Positions 1 through 4,951 are shown, counted from the stretch's first letter. The stretch is DNA of 8,341 nucleotides from Clostridia bacterium (GCA_017530275.1 JAFXMP010000136.1:1-8341); one strand, 5' to 3'. Numbers and translations: made by a program. Notes: generated by a model from the letters alone, not told the origin.

Positions 1-135
1 CCCGTACAGGCGCAGTTTCTGCCGCACGGCCCAGCTTTTCCCGCCGCCCCGCGCCCCGCCATAAGCCAGGTACAGGTGCTTTTCATCCATCAGAAAATCA
101 AACTGTTTCGTGTTCGGCCTGATCCTGATCTCCAT
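1..135 (-). CDS. terL: Terminase large subunit, N-terminal 45 codons (runs off left edge)
   Basis: This would be the ATPase/nuclease motor that cuts phage concatemers and pumps DNA into the prohead. Only the N-terminus is present. It reads MEIRIRPNTKQFDFL, then LAYGGARGGGKSWAVRQK at about residues 23-40, a Walker A (P-loop) of the type seen at the start of phage large terminases, with K33 and S34 as the nucleotide-binding residues. I chose the ATG at 133-135 because it gives the usual short lead before the P-loop and has AAAAGG close upstream; a second in-frame ATG at residue 16 is possible. It overlaps the end of the small subunit gene by 38 bases in another frame, a usual arrangement. The ATPase Walker B and nuclease domain lie outside the window. 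The family call is strong because of the P-loop context and the preceding small subunit. Confidence 0.85.
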   Translation of the reverse strand, partial: MEIRIRPNTKQFDFLMDEKHLYLAYGGARGGGKSWAVRQKLRLYG

Positions 136-610
136 GCACCTTTTCAACCTCCAGCGTCAGCTTCACCGGCTCCTGCTTCTCTATCTCTTCCTCCGGCGGC
201 TTGATGATGGCCCGGATTGCATCCGCGCAATCCAGCAGCTCCCGTACTTGCTTGGTATCCACTTTCTTCAGGACCTTTTCCTCCTGCTTCCCTGGGCCCA
301 CGTTCACCAGCCAGCGCTGAAACTGGTATTTGTCCGCCGCCGCAGCCTCCAGCCGTCCCAGCACCGCGCCCAACAATTCATACACCCGCTCCAGGTCCGT
401 CTCAATCTGCCGCGCCTTGCTCTCCTGCGCACGCGCCTGCGCACGCGCAAGGGCTTTCTTGCCGCTTTCCTGCCGTTCCGCTACCCATTTTTCTCTGCAT
501 GCCCTGGCGTATAGCGTGCTCTCCGGAATGCCGTATTTCAGCGCGGTTTGGCACAGGGACGCGCCGCCGCGCATATAATAGGTTTTGATTTTTAGCCAGT
601 CGTGCTTCAC
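98..610 (-). CDS. terS: Terminase small subunit (HTH DNA-recognition protein)
   Basis: At 170 residues this has the usual size and layout of a small terminase, which recognises the phage packaging site and loads the large subunit. Residues about 13-45 form an N-terminal helix-turn-helix (MRGGASLCQTALKYGIPEST, then a KW-containing helix). A long Ala/Arg/Glu-rich helical segment follows at about 48-95, fitting the oligomerisation core. The tail is charged and acidic, which in this family usually contacts the large subunit. GGGAGG lies 8 bases before the ATG. It sits directly upstream of the large subunit gene and overlaps it by 38 bases. An intrinsic terminator and a possible weak promoter lie just upstream, so it may be transcribed separately from rep. 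The function rests on the fold pattern plus position next to the P-loop protein. Confidence 0.82.
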   Translation of the reverse strand: MKHDWLKIKTYYMRGGASLCQTALKYGIPESTLYARACREKWVAERQESGKKALARAQARAQESKARQIETDLERVYELLGAVLGRLEAAAADKYQFQRWLVNVGPGKQEEKVLKKVDTKQVRELLDCADAIRAIIKPPEEEIEKQEPVKLTLEVEKVHGDQDQAEHETV

Positions 611-645
611 CGCCGCGCCTCCCTTCTTGCCACTTTCCCGTTCTC

Positions 646-674
646 ATGATACAAAAATAAAGCCTGTTTGTAAG
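646..674 (-). promoter_or_regulatory. Possible promoter for the terminase genes
   Basis: Read on the minus strand, CTTACA (669-674) and TATCAT (646-651) are separated by 17 bases. The -10 element is identical to that of the leftward early promoter at the right end of the window. The -35 is weak (4 of 6) and lies in the loop of the terminator hairpin. Transcription would start about 30 bases before the terS ATG, just after the rep terminator. The position makes sense but the match alone is not strong. Confidence 0.3.
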
Positions 675-683
675 TCTACAGGC
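652..683 (-). terminator. Intrinsic terminator after rep
   Basis: On the minus strand GCCTGT (678-683) pairs with ACAGGC (662-667) around a 10-base loop, followed at once by TTTATTTTT. It lies about 30 bases beyond the rep stop codon and before the terS ribosome binding site, so it would separate early transcription (operon plus rep) from the packaging genes. The 6-bp stem is short, so it may be leaky or subject to phage antitermination. Confidence 0.6.
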
Positions 684-712
684 AAAACTTGCAGCGTTAT
701 GCTTTTGTCCGG

Positions 713-1543
713 TTATCGCTTCTTCCGCATCAGCGCCGCCACATACACGCCGCCCACATAATCCGAGTATTTCACCGAGCACTCCACATAATAATACCCC
801 GGCCACAGCTTCTCCAGGATCTCCTGGCTTTCCTGCGGCAACCGCTCCGCTAATGAGCGCACTTTCCTGTTCGTCAGCTTGCACTCGCTCCGGCGCACCG
901 TGGGCTTTTTCAGGTTGTTGGAGCACACCCAGCGCTTGCGGTTTTTCTGCTGCTTGCTGATGTACCGGGCGATCCTGGCCAGCCCGTGCTCGTCCGGCTG
1001 GAGACGGTCCACGTTGGCGAACCCCTTGCCCCACAGCGCCTCGATCTCCTCCCGCGGGATCCCGCCGGTCAGCAGCATGTGCACATGTGTCCTCCGCCGT
1101 TCGCCGTCGCCGCTCCGGTCCTCCACGCTGTAGATGTATTTCAATTCCGGCAGGCCCCGGCGTTCCCGCAGCCGCTTCAGCCGCCGGATGAAATTCCGGC
1201 AAGCACGCAGCCCTTCGTCATAATCCACCGGCTCCCGGAACGTCAGCGTCACGGCGTTGTCCTTCCGGGTAAAATTCGCGTTTGCCAGCCGGACGATTCG
1301 CTTTTCCGCGTTCCGCTGGTTGATTTTCTCCATCTGCTCCGGCGTCAGGCGCTTGCGTGCTTCCCGCGCTTCCCGGCGCTCCGCCGGCGTGAACACCGGA
1401 TAGCATTCCAGCTCCAGCATTTCCCCGGCTTTGATGGCCCGGGTCATGTACCGCCACTCGCCTACCCGCAGCCGCAGCGGAAGGATCTGCTCGATCAGCC
1501 CGTCGCTCTCGCTCTGGAACAATTCACGGTATCTATCGTCCAT
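713..1543 (-). CDS. Rolling-circle replication initiator, HUH endonuclease (ORF2/G2P-type Rep)
   Basis: This 276-residue protein carries the signature of HUH single-strand nickases, which cut an origin, stay joined to the 5' end through tyrosine and start rolling-circle replication. Motif 1 is the strand NAVTLTF (about 96-102). The HUH motif is THVHML with H153 and H155, which would hold the divalent metal. The nucleophile motif is ARYISKQQK, with Y194 and K197 in the YxxK pattern. The C-terminal ~75 residues are basic and less conserved. I chose the ATG at 1543 because GGAGG lies 6 bases upstream. An in-frame ATG at 1645 would add 34 residues that look like noncoding sequence, with an improbable Gly/Ser/Pro/Arg run. 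The gene follows a 404-bp hairpin-rich gap that may hold its target. Such Reps are known from plasmids, filamentous phages and clostridial tailed phages; no helicase or primase gene is seen in the window. Confidence 0.85.
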   Translation of the reverse strand: MDDRYRELFQSESDGLIEQILPLRLRVGEWRYMTRAIKAGEMLELECYPVFTPAERREAREARKRLTPEQMEKINQRNAEKRIVRLANANFTRKDNAVTLTFREPVDYDEGLRACRNFIRRLKRLRERRGLPELKYIYSVEDRSGDGERRRTHVHMLLTGGIPREEIEALWGKGFANVDRLQPDEHGLARIARYISKQQKNRKRWVCSNNLKKPTVRRSECKLTNRKVRSLAERLPQESQEILEKLWPGYYYVECSVKYSDYVGGVYVAALMRKKR

Positions 1544-1564
1544 ACTGTCCCTCCGTCGGAAAGG

Positions 1565-1587
1565 CGGGGAGCCGTTCCCGCTCCCCG
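1565..1587. repeat. Perfect 8-bp hairpin just before the rep ribosome binding site
   Basis: CGGGGAGC (1565-1572) pairs with GCTCCCCG (1580-1587) around a 7-base loop. It ends about 11 bases before the GGAGG of rep on the minus strand. In an mRNA it could modulate ribosome access without covering the site. Confidence 0.6.
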
Positions 1588-1658
1588 GACCCCTCACCCT
1601 GAAATTCTGCCGGCCATTTTTTCGGACGCTCTGTTCAAGACCCATGAACGGATCCTGA

Positions 1659-1676
1659 ACAGGGCGCCCGCCCTGT
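1659..1676. repeat. Perfect 7-bp hairpin
   Basis: ACAGGGC (1659-1665) pairs with GCCCTGT (1670-1676) around a GCCC loop. Next to it GTTCA (1633-1637) can pair with TGAAC at either 1645-1649 or 1656-1660. The second choice overlaps this hairpin, so alternative folds are possible. Confidence 0.5.
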
Positions 1677-1712
1677 CATGGTCCAGATGTTAATATTCAA
1701 TACCAGCCTCTC

Positions 1713-1740
1713 AAGCGGGCTTTTCTCCCGCTTCTTTTTA
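1713..1740 (+). terminator. Terminator-like hairpin on the plus strand
   Basis: AAGCGGG (1713-1719) pairs with CCCGCTT (1727-1733) around a 7-base loop and is followed on the plus strand by CTTTTTA. On the minus strand no T-run follows, so it would not stop rep transcription. No plus-strand gene precedes it, so if it works as a terminator it would end an antisense transcript running against the rep leader. I found no good plus-strand promoter before it. Confidence 0.5.
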
Positions 1741-1759
1741 TATAGCGCGGCCCCTGGCG

Positions 1760-1827
1760 GCCGGGCTTTGACGGCGCCGAAGGTGAAAACGCTGCTCAGT
1801 AAAGCCCTTCAGGCGCCGCAGCCCGGC
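1760..1827. repeat. Long three-part stem-loop (8 + 6 + 5 bp)
   Basis: The outer stem is GCCGGGCT (1760-1767) with AGCCCGGC (1820-1827). After a small internal loop, GGCGCC (1773-1778) pairs with GGCGCC (1812-1817). The stem continues as GAAGG (1779-1783) with CCTTC (1806-1810), leaving one bulged A at 1811. A 22-base loop caps it. All 19 pairs are Watson-Crick. The symmetry does not reveal the transcribed strand. Confidence 0.65.
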
Positions 1828-1881
1828 GGCAGAAATAAGGAGTGATTCATCCCCCCAATGGGCGCCGGAGCCGCTGGTCAA

Positions 1882-1929
1882 CAGCGCGTTCCCATCGCCG
1901 CCGGTTGTCCAGGCCGGCGGCCCGCGCTG
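1882..1929. repeat. Nested stem-loop (7 + 8 bp)
   Basis: CAGCGCG (1882-1888) pairs with CGCGCTG (1923-1929). Inside it GCCGCCGG (1897-1904) pairs perfectly with CCGGCGGC (1914-1921) around a 9-base loop. The internal loop is asymmetric (8 bases against 1). An alternative small hairpin, CGCTG (1872-1876) with CAGCG (1882-1886) and loop GTCAA, would compete with the outer stem. Confidence 0.6.
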
Positions 1930-1947
1930 CTATGGTTAATCCTTCAT

Positions 1948-2265
1948 TCATTCATTCGACCTGACTTTTATCTGGTTTGAAAAGCTCTCTGCTACCCTAT
2001 GCCATGCTTTCTGTAATGTATAAAGCACTCTTTCTTTTGTGAGCTCATCTAAATCTGATGCCCTGACTGAACTAATGTGCCAGAGAAGATCCATACCCAA
2101 TTTAATAGAACCTAAAACGTCTTTCTTTCCATCTATGCATTCTTTAATTCTCTTAGTCAAATCTTCGATCTGTTCTTTGTTATAAATCAATTTAAGCATT
2201 TGCATTGCAAAGAATAAATCGTCGTCTGTCTTTATCCAATAATCTTCTGTTTTCATACTTCCCAT
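1948..2265 (-). CDS. Small hypothetical protein, AT-rich (105 aa)
   Basis: I do not recognise this protein. It is mostly helical and charged, with MKTEDYWIKTDDDLFFAMQM at residues 4-23, then amphipathic helices (IEDLTKRIKECI; LDELTKERVLYTLQKAWHRV). No signal peptide or membrane segment is seen. The start at 2265 has AGAAGG 7 bases upstream and follows the stop of the preceding gene by two bases; an ATG three codons later is also possible. The frame stays open much further upstream, but that part is a shadow of the neighbouring gene. Base composition is clearly more AT-rich than the flanking genes, with AT-ending codons, suggesting a recently acquired cargo gene at the end of the early operon. 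Its stop lies in a run of three ATTC tetranucleotides (1945-1956). Confidence 0.7.
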   Translation of the reverse strand: MGSMKTEDYWIKTDDDLFFAMQMLKLIYNKEQIEDLTKRIKECIDGKKDVLGSIKLGMDLLWHISSVRASDLDELTKERVLYTLQKAWHRVAESFSNQIKVRSNE

Positions 2266-2267
2266 GG

Positions 2268-3149
2268 CTATACCTTCTTCCCCATCGCCCGGGCCTTGCG
2301 CCTCCAGCGGTTCTTGTTCGCCCGCTTCCGCGCTTCCCGTTCCTCCTCCGTCTGCGGCCCCACGATTTCCCCGGTCCGCATGCGGATCTGCGCCGCGCTC
2401 CGGCAGCCTACGCTGCAATACTTTTTCGACGGTGAACCGATGAACAGCTGGTCACAGATCAGGCAGCGGTTTTTCACGATTGTGGTGCCGTCCCGGTAGA
2501 TCCTGTCGCCCTCGTTGATCGGCTCCTGCTCCTCCGGCTTGAAGGTGCTCCAGGGAATCCGCGGCTTTTCGTGCTCCGCGTTTGGGTGCCGTTCCATGCT
2601 GTACCGCATTTTGGACCGGCCCCACAGCAGATCCGCTTCCTTTTGCCCCGGGAAGTCCCGCACCCGTTCCCACCACGCCGCGTCGATGTGCCAAGGGCAT
2701 CCGGCAAAGCATTCGCTCCGGCGGCTGGCGGCGTCCGGCGTGATGCCGATCTGCCGGACCTCCTCCGGCGTCATGCCCAGCAGATTGCCGATGATCAGCG
2801 CGATGCCCGGCACGGTCTTTTCTCCCCGCAGCAGCGCCTCCCAGGTCCGCCGGTCCGCGCCCACCGCGAACAGCCCCTGCTCCGTGGTCATGCCGTGGGC
2901 CTGCAGCCATTGGCCGAACCAGCTCGCCGGCCACGTCGGCGGTTCTTCCTTCTTCACCCGCGCCGGTGCCGGCGGCTTTTCCATCTCGCGCTGCATCATC
3001 CGGTCCAGCGCGGCTTTCTCCGCCACGGCCCGCTGTTTCTCCAGCTCATACTGCTGGCGTTCGTAGACTTTCTTTTTCTCCAGCAGCTCCTCGCGGTTCC
3101 GCGCGTAATAGTCCCGGTCATACTGCCTTTTCCGTTCGCTCGTTTGCAT
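2268..3149 (-). CDS. Phage protein with coiled coil, XRE-like HTH and C-terminal zinc finger
   Basis: This is the longest protein of the early operon (293 aa) and probably acts on DNA. Residues 1-60 are a highly charged helix, likely coiled coil. Residues about 78-136 have the pattern of a Cro/XRE helix-turn-helix: WLQAHGMTTEQGLFAVGADR, a recognition-like helix, RGEKTVPG, then LGMTPEEVRQIG. Residues 229-249 form a treble-clef-like finger, CxxC then YCSVGC (C229, C232, C245, C249). The C-terminus is strongly basic (about 265-292), as in DNA- or RNA-binding proteins. The ATG at 3149 overlaps the preceding gene by 32 bases and has AAGGAG 10 bases upstream. The next gene starts two bases after its stop. 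It could be a regulator or replication accessory; no named family is claimed. Confidence 0.75.
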   Translation of the reverse strand: MQTSERKRQYDRDYYARNREELLEKKKVYERQQYELEKQRAVAEKAALDRMMQREMEKPPAPARVKKEEPPTWPASWFGQWLQAHGMTTEQGLFAVGADRRTWEALLRGEKTVPGIALIIGNLLGMTPEEVRQIGITPDAASRRSECFAGCPWHIDAAWWERVRDFPGQKEADLLWGRSKMRYSMERHPNAEHEKPRIPWSTFKPEEQEPINEGDRIYRDGTTIVKNRCLICDQLFIGSPSKKYCSVGCRSAAQIRMRTGEIVGPQTEEEREARKRANKNRWRRKARAMGKKV

Positions 3150-3288
3150 TTTCCAGCAGCTCCTTCATGCACAGTTTCATCAGCTCGTTCTCGCAGCACG
3201 GCCGGCCGTTCATCGGGCAGTCCGCGCAGCCCTTTCCATCATCATGCACACAGCACGCCAGCGCCTCCAGCAGCTCGTTCCTGTTCAC
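3118..3288 (-). CDS. Small Cys-rich putative zinc-binding protein, GTG start
   Basis: This 56-residue protein starts at GTG (3286-3288) and is easy to overlook. It contains LACCVHDDGKGCADCPMNGR, then PCCENELMKLC, giving eight cysteines (C12, C13, C21, C24, C31, C32, C40 among them) and a short helical tail. The pattern of a helix, a CxxCP knuckle and further Cys is typical of small phage proteins in Clostridia with no known role. Support for reality is strong: AAGGAGG lies 7 bases before the GTG, and the start overlaps the upstream stop as GTGA. Without this gene there would be a 135-base hole in an otherwise gapless operon. Its 3' end overlaps the next gene by 32 bases. Confidence 0.78.
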   Translation of the reverse strand: MNRNELLEALACCVHDDGKGCADCPMNGRPCCENELMKLCMKELLENANERTEKAV

Positions 3289-3416
3289 GTCTTATCCTCC
3301 TTCGGCGGTTCTGGCATCGGCATCCAATGGGTAATAGCATATCCAATGAACCATCCGAGTGCGATACCACCGATTGTGCCCAGCGTGGCGAGAACGCCCA
3401 GAAGAGTATGGGTCAT
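3285..3416 (-). CDS. Small single-span membrane protein (43 aa)
   Basis: Residues about 5-30 (LLGVLATLGTIGGIALGWFI and following) form one Gly-rich transmembrane segment, followed by a short Pro-rich charged tail (PMPEPPKEDKT). It would sit in the inner membrane with the tail at one face. Function is unknown; size and shape resemble many small phage membrane proteins, including holin-like ones, but it lies far from any lysis module. The ATG at 3416 overlaps the upstream stop as ATGA, and GGAG lies 5 bases before it inside the end of the upstream gene. The longer open frame starting at 3536 is a shadow. It also overlaps the next gene by four bases (GTGA), so translation is probably coupled along the row. 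Confidence 0.7.
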   Translation of the reverse strand: MTHTLLGVLATLGTIGGIALGWFIGYAITHWMPMPEPPKEDKT

Positions 3417-3431
3417 TCCTGCTCCGCCTCC
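3413..3431 (-). repeat. Copy 1 of a 19-bp gene-junction sequence
   Basis: On the minus strand GGAGGCGGAGCAGGAATGA spans the end of the XRE gene (codons EAEQE and stop) and the ATGA start of the small membrane protein. It differs at one base from 4948-4966. It holds the ribosome binding site of the next gene. Confidence 0.6.
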
Positions 3432-3646
3432 CGTTTGATGGGCGGCACCCTGTAGCAGCACAGCACCACCATGCCCAGCGCCTCCGCCACGCGAATCAGC
3501 TTTCCCAGGCTCGGCGACGTGTCGCTTTTCATCCACCAGCTGATCGTACTCTCAGACACGCCGGCGCGGCGCGCCAGCTCCCTGGTGTCCATCCCCCGGC
3601 GCTCCCGCTCGTTTTCAATCGCCAGCAAGATCTGCTTCTGCGTCAT
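3413..3646 (-). CDS. XRE-family HTH regulator (77 aa)
   Basis: Residues about 5-60 match a Cro/CI-type helix-turn-helix: a leading helix (ILLAIENERERRGMD), TRELARRAGVSESTISWWMK as the HTH, then PSLGKLIRVAEALGM. The protein ends soon after, so it has only the DNA-binding domain and probably works as a dimer. It lies inside the early operon, not at the switch, so it may control the operon itself or a late step. It overlaps both neighbours by 4 bases (ATGA). Its ribosome binding site is a G-run before 3646. Its last codons (REAEQE) carry the binding site of the next gene in a 19-base sequence nearly identical to one at 4948-4966. Single-domain HTH genes behind small unknown genes also occur as anti-CRISPR-associated regulators; nothing here proves that. 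Confidence 0.85.
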   Translation of the reverse strand: MTQKQILLAIENERERRGMDTRELARRAGVSESTISWWMKSDTSPSLGKLIRVAEALGMVVLCCYRVPPIKREAEQE

Positions 3647-3858
3647 GATTCCGCCCCCCAGTTGGCTATAGCCCGCAAGATCCGCAGCTCCGCCTCCAGC
3701 TTCCGGATCCGTTCCGCCTGCGCCTCCAGCTGCAGGCCCATCTGCGCGTTGGCGATGGTCAGCCCGGCCACCAGATTCTCCGCGTCCCGCTGCTGCTCCG
3801 CCCGGATCCGCAGCTGCTCCCGGTTCCAGATATCCGCCTCCCTGCTGTCACCGTACAT
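3643..3858 (-). CDS. Short coiled-coil protein (71 aa)
   Basis: After a short N-terminus the protein is one long amphipathic helix (about residues 12-63) with heptad-like spacing, for example LQLEAQAERIRKLEAELRIL. It is likely a homodimeric or trimeric coiled coil in the cytoplasm. No catalytic or metal motif is seen and I do not recognise a family. The ATG at 3858 is preceded by GGGGAG at 6 bases. Its stop overlaps the start of the HTH gene as ATGA, so the two may be produced in fixed ratio; a partnership is inference only. Confidence 0.7.
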   Translation of the reverse strand: MYGDSREADIWNREQLRIRAEQQRDAENLVAGLTIANAQMGLQLEAQAERIRKLEAELRILRAIANWGAES

Positions 3859-3870
3859 GCTTACACTCCC

Positions 3871-4344
3871 CTATTTGAATTTCTTAACCCATCTAATCTT
3901 TTTGCCTACTATGTATTTTGTTATTTCTCCAAATAGATCCACTTGTATGATTTCTCTATGTCTTGATGGTCTATCCCAGGTATCTCCTTTGGTTTCACCT
4001 TCAGCTATAAATCCTGATGCTTTCAAGCTCGTTCCTGGTTCACTTGTCAGCGTATACGTTATGATCCGTTTATATCCCATTTCCTTTCCGCATCTTGCAC
4101 ATGCCCCATAAAGCATAGAGCATGCATTATATGTCCCATCTGTACACACTCGCCTTATTTCCAGTGTTCTTCCATCGTCCTGATTTCTGGCAACAGGCAC
4201 GCCTGCAACGGCTACTCCGCACAGTTTTTCCCCGTCATAGCATGCTATGCTGAATTTGCTGCCCGTTACAGCTTTATTATGTCTATGATTATTCTGGATA
4301 AACTCATTCGCCTTTCTTAATGATATTGGTCTAATCTCCAGCAT
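3871..4344 (-). CDS. XF1762-family GNAT-like protein
   Basis: The 157-residue sequence resembles the XF1762 family of phage and prophage proteins, which have a GNAT (N-acetyltransferase-like) fold and are related to the Mom DNA-modification group. Seen directly: a His-rich N-terminal helix end (NNHRHNKAV, about 18-25); strands FSIACYDG and CGVAVAGVPVARNQDDG (42-58); EIRRVCTDGTYNACSMLYGA (62-81), the typical cofactor-binding turn and helix; MGYKRIITYTLTSEPGTSLK (89-108); and WDRPSR (123-128). A role in modifying DNA or nucleotides, perhaps against host restriction, is inferred from the family. The start at 4344 has GAGG 8 bases upstream in the end of the preceding gene. Base composition is much more AT-rich than on either side, so it looks imported. 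The C-terminus is basic (KKIRWVKKFK). Confidence 0.82.
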   Translation of the reverse strand: MLEIRPISLRKANEFIQNNHRHNKAVTGSKFSIACYDGEKLCGVAVAGVPVARNQDDGRTLEIRRVCTDGTYNACSMLYGACARCGKEMGYKRIITYTLTSEPGTSLKASGFIAEGETKGDTWDRPSRHREIIQVDLFGEITKYIVGKKIRWVKKFK

Positions 4345-4347
4345 TTA

Positions 4348-4575
4348 TTAATCCTCATACTTAAACCGCATGATTGCCTGGCACAGCGGGCACCGGGCAT
4401 AATCCCCGGCGCACAGGTTGTTTTCCGCCCGGTCCTTGCTGCCGGCCCGCTTGAATTTGTTGGAGATCCTGCTGCCGGGCAGCAGCCCCTCGCACACGAT
4501 CCGGTGGTCATCATGCCCAATGAAAAACGGGCATTTGATTTTCGCCGTCCCCGTTGTTTCTGAGTATGTGCACAT
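4348..4575 (-). CDS. Small Cys/His-rich protein, putative zinc binding (75 aa)
   Basis: Cysteines at 2, 15, 28, 55, 62 and 65, and histidines in KCPFFIGHDDHRIVCEG, suggest one or two zinc sites; the C-terminal pair is CPLC. Clostridial phages often carry short proteins with this KCPFF...H...I.CEG pattern, but no function is known to me. It could bind DNA, RNA or a host protein. The ATG at 4575 has AAGGGG 5 bases upstream. It ends 3 bases before the XF1762-like gene, whose binding site lies in its last codons. Its composition is GC-rich like most of the operon, unlike the next gene. Confidence 0.72.
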   Translation of the reverse strand: MCTYSETTGTAKIKCPFFIGHDDHRIVCEGLLPGSRISNKFKRAGSKDRAENNLCAGDYARCPLCQAIMRFKYED

Positions 4576-4584
4576 GTGGCCCCC

Positions 4585-4776
4585 TTATCGCAGCTCGGTC
4601 ATCATCTCCCGCACCGCCTCGCAGAGCCGGCCCAGCTCGTCGTATGCGCCCTCGCAGCCTTTACGGGCCGTCAGGTTCAGTCCGTTCTCGCTGAACGCCC
4701 GCCGGATCCCGTTCAGAATGTCCAGTACCCTGGACAGCGCCCAATACCGTGCGGATCCGTTCCATTTCTCGCTCAT
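4585..4776 (-). CDS. Small hypothetical helical protein (63 aa)
   Basis: The protein is helical and charged (WALSRVLDILNGIRRAF; YDELGRLCEAVREMMTEL), with no metal or membrane motif, and I do not recognise it. Its codons end mostly in G or C like those of its neighbours, which supports this frame as coding. The start at 4776 lies well inside the preceding gene's frame (116-base overlap), with GGAG about 11 bases upstream. The large overlap is odd: either both proteins are made, or the upstream frame originally stopped earlier. It ends 9 bases before the next start. Confidence 0.65.
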   Translation of the reverse strand: MSEKWNGSARYWALSRVLDILNGIRRAFSENGLNLTARKGCEGAYDELGRLCEAVREMMTELR

Positions 4777-4951
4777 AATAATCTCTGCTCCATATCACAT
4801 AGGCGTTTGTCGATGCCTTGGCAATCTTCCCCGTGCGCACCTTGACGATCGTTTCCATGTCGTGATACGCCTGTGCCTCGTTCCCGGCGAACACCTGCTC
4901 CACCAGTTCCAGCAGCTCGTTGCCAACAAGCACTTTTTCCCGGTCAGTCAT
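4661..4951 (-). CDS. Hypothetical protein (96 aa) overlapping the next gene by 116 bases
   Basis: Residues 1-60 look like a real small acidic helical protein (MTDREKVLVGNELLELVEQV, then DMETIVKVRTGKIAKASTNA, then WSRDYYERE). From about residue 59 the frame runs under the next gene. Its third-position GC drops and its composition turns to Gly/Pro/Arg/Glu, as expected for a shadow. The start at 4951 is well supported: GGAG at 5 bases and an ATGA overlap with the upstream gene. The frame stays open upstream to 5125, but that part is a shadow. No family recognised. The tail may be functional, or a lost stop or small indel may have extended the protein. Confidence 0.62.
   Translation of the reverse strand: MTDREKVLVGNELLELVEQVFAGNEAQAYHDMETIVKVRTGKIAKASTNAYVIWSRDYYEREMERIRTVLGAVQGTGHSERDPAGVQRERTEPDGP

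Larger units (their letters stand above)
1544..1947. other. 404-bp gene-free, hairpin-rich region upstream of rep
   Basis: No convincing gene lies here on either strand; the only open frames are short or are upstream extensions of rep. Instead there are at least five perfect or nested inverted repeats in a row (1565-1587, 1659-1676, 1713-1733, 1760-1827, 1882-1929), plus an AT-rich islet at about 1688-1702 and three copies of the palindrome GGCGCC (1773, 1812, 1861). Everything else in the window is packed with almost no gaps, so such a stretch just before a HUH Rep is probably functional. Candidates are a double-strand origin for Rep, a structured rep leader RNA, or an antisense control RNA. 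Sequence alone does not decide between them. Confidence 0.7.

Noticed and set aside
402..1202. 266-codon minus-strand open frame across rep and terS
   Set aside because: Out of frame with both well-supported genes; Gly/Arg/Ala-rich composition without motifs, typical of a GC-rich shadow frame. It also crosses the terminator.
1544..1645. N-terminal extension of Rep from the ATG at 1645
   Set aside because: The extra 34 residues look noncoding, cover the 1565-1587 hairpin, and the ATG at 1543 has a good GGAGG at 6 bases.
1858..1980. 40-codon plus-strand frame in the hairpin region
   Set aside because: The only Shine-Dalgarno-like site is 15 bases away, the composition is biased by the inverted repeats, and its end is antisense to gene 1948-2265.
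3285..3416. Holin call for the small membrane protein
   Set aside because: One transmembrane segment fits, but there is no endolysin or lysis gene nearby and early-operon placement argues against it.
2571..3455. 294-codon plus-strand open frame
   Set aside because: Antisense shadow of 2268-3149 and its neighbours; Arg/Pro/His-rich, no domain, no ribosome binding site.
3413..3858. Toxin-antitoxin or anti-CRISPR/aca pair (coiled-coil gene plus XRE gene)
   Set aside because: The pairing is suggestive in layout, but neither protein shows a toxin or anti-CRISPR signature; all genes here overlap by ATGA, so linkage is not informative.
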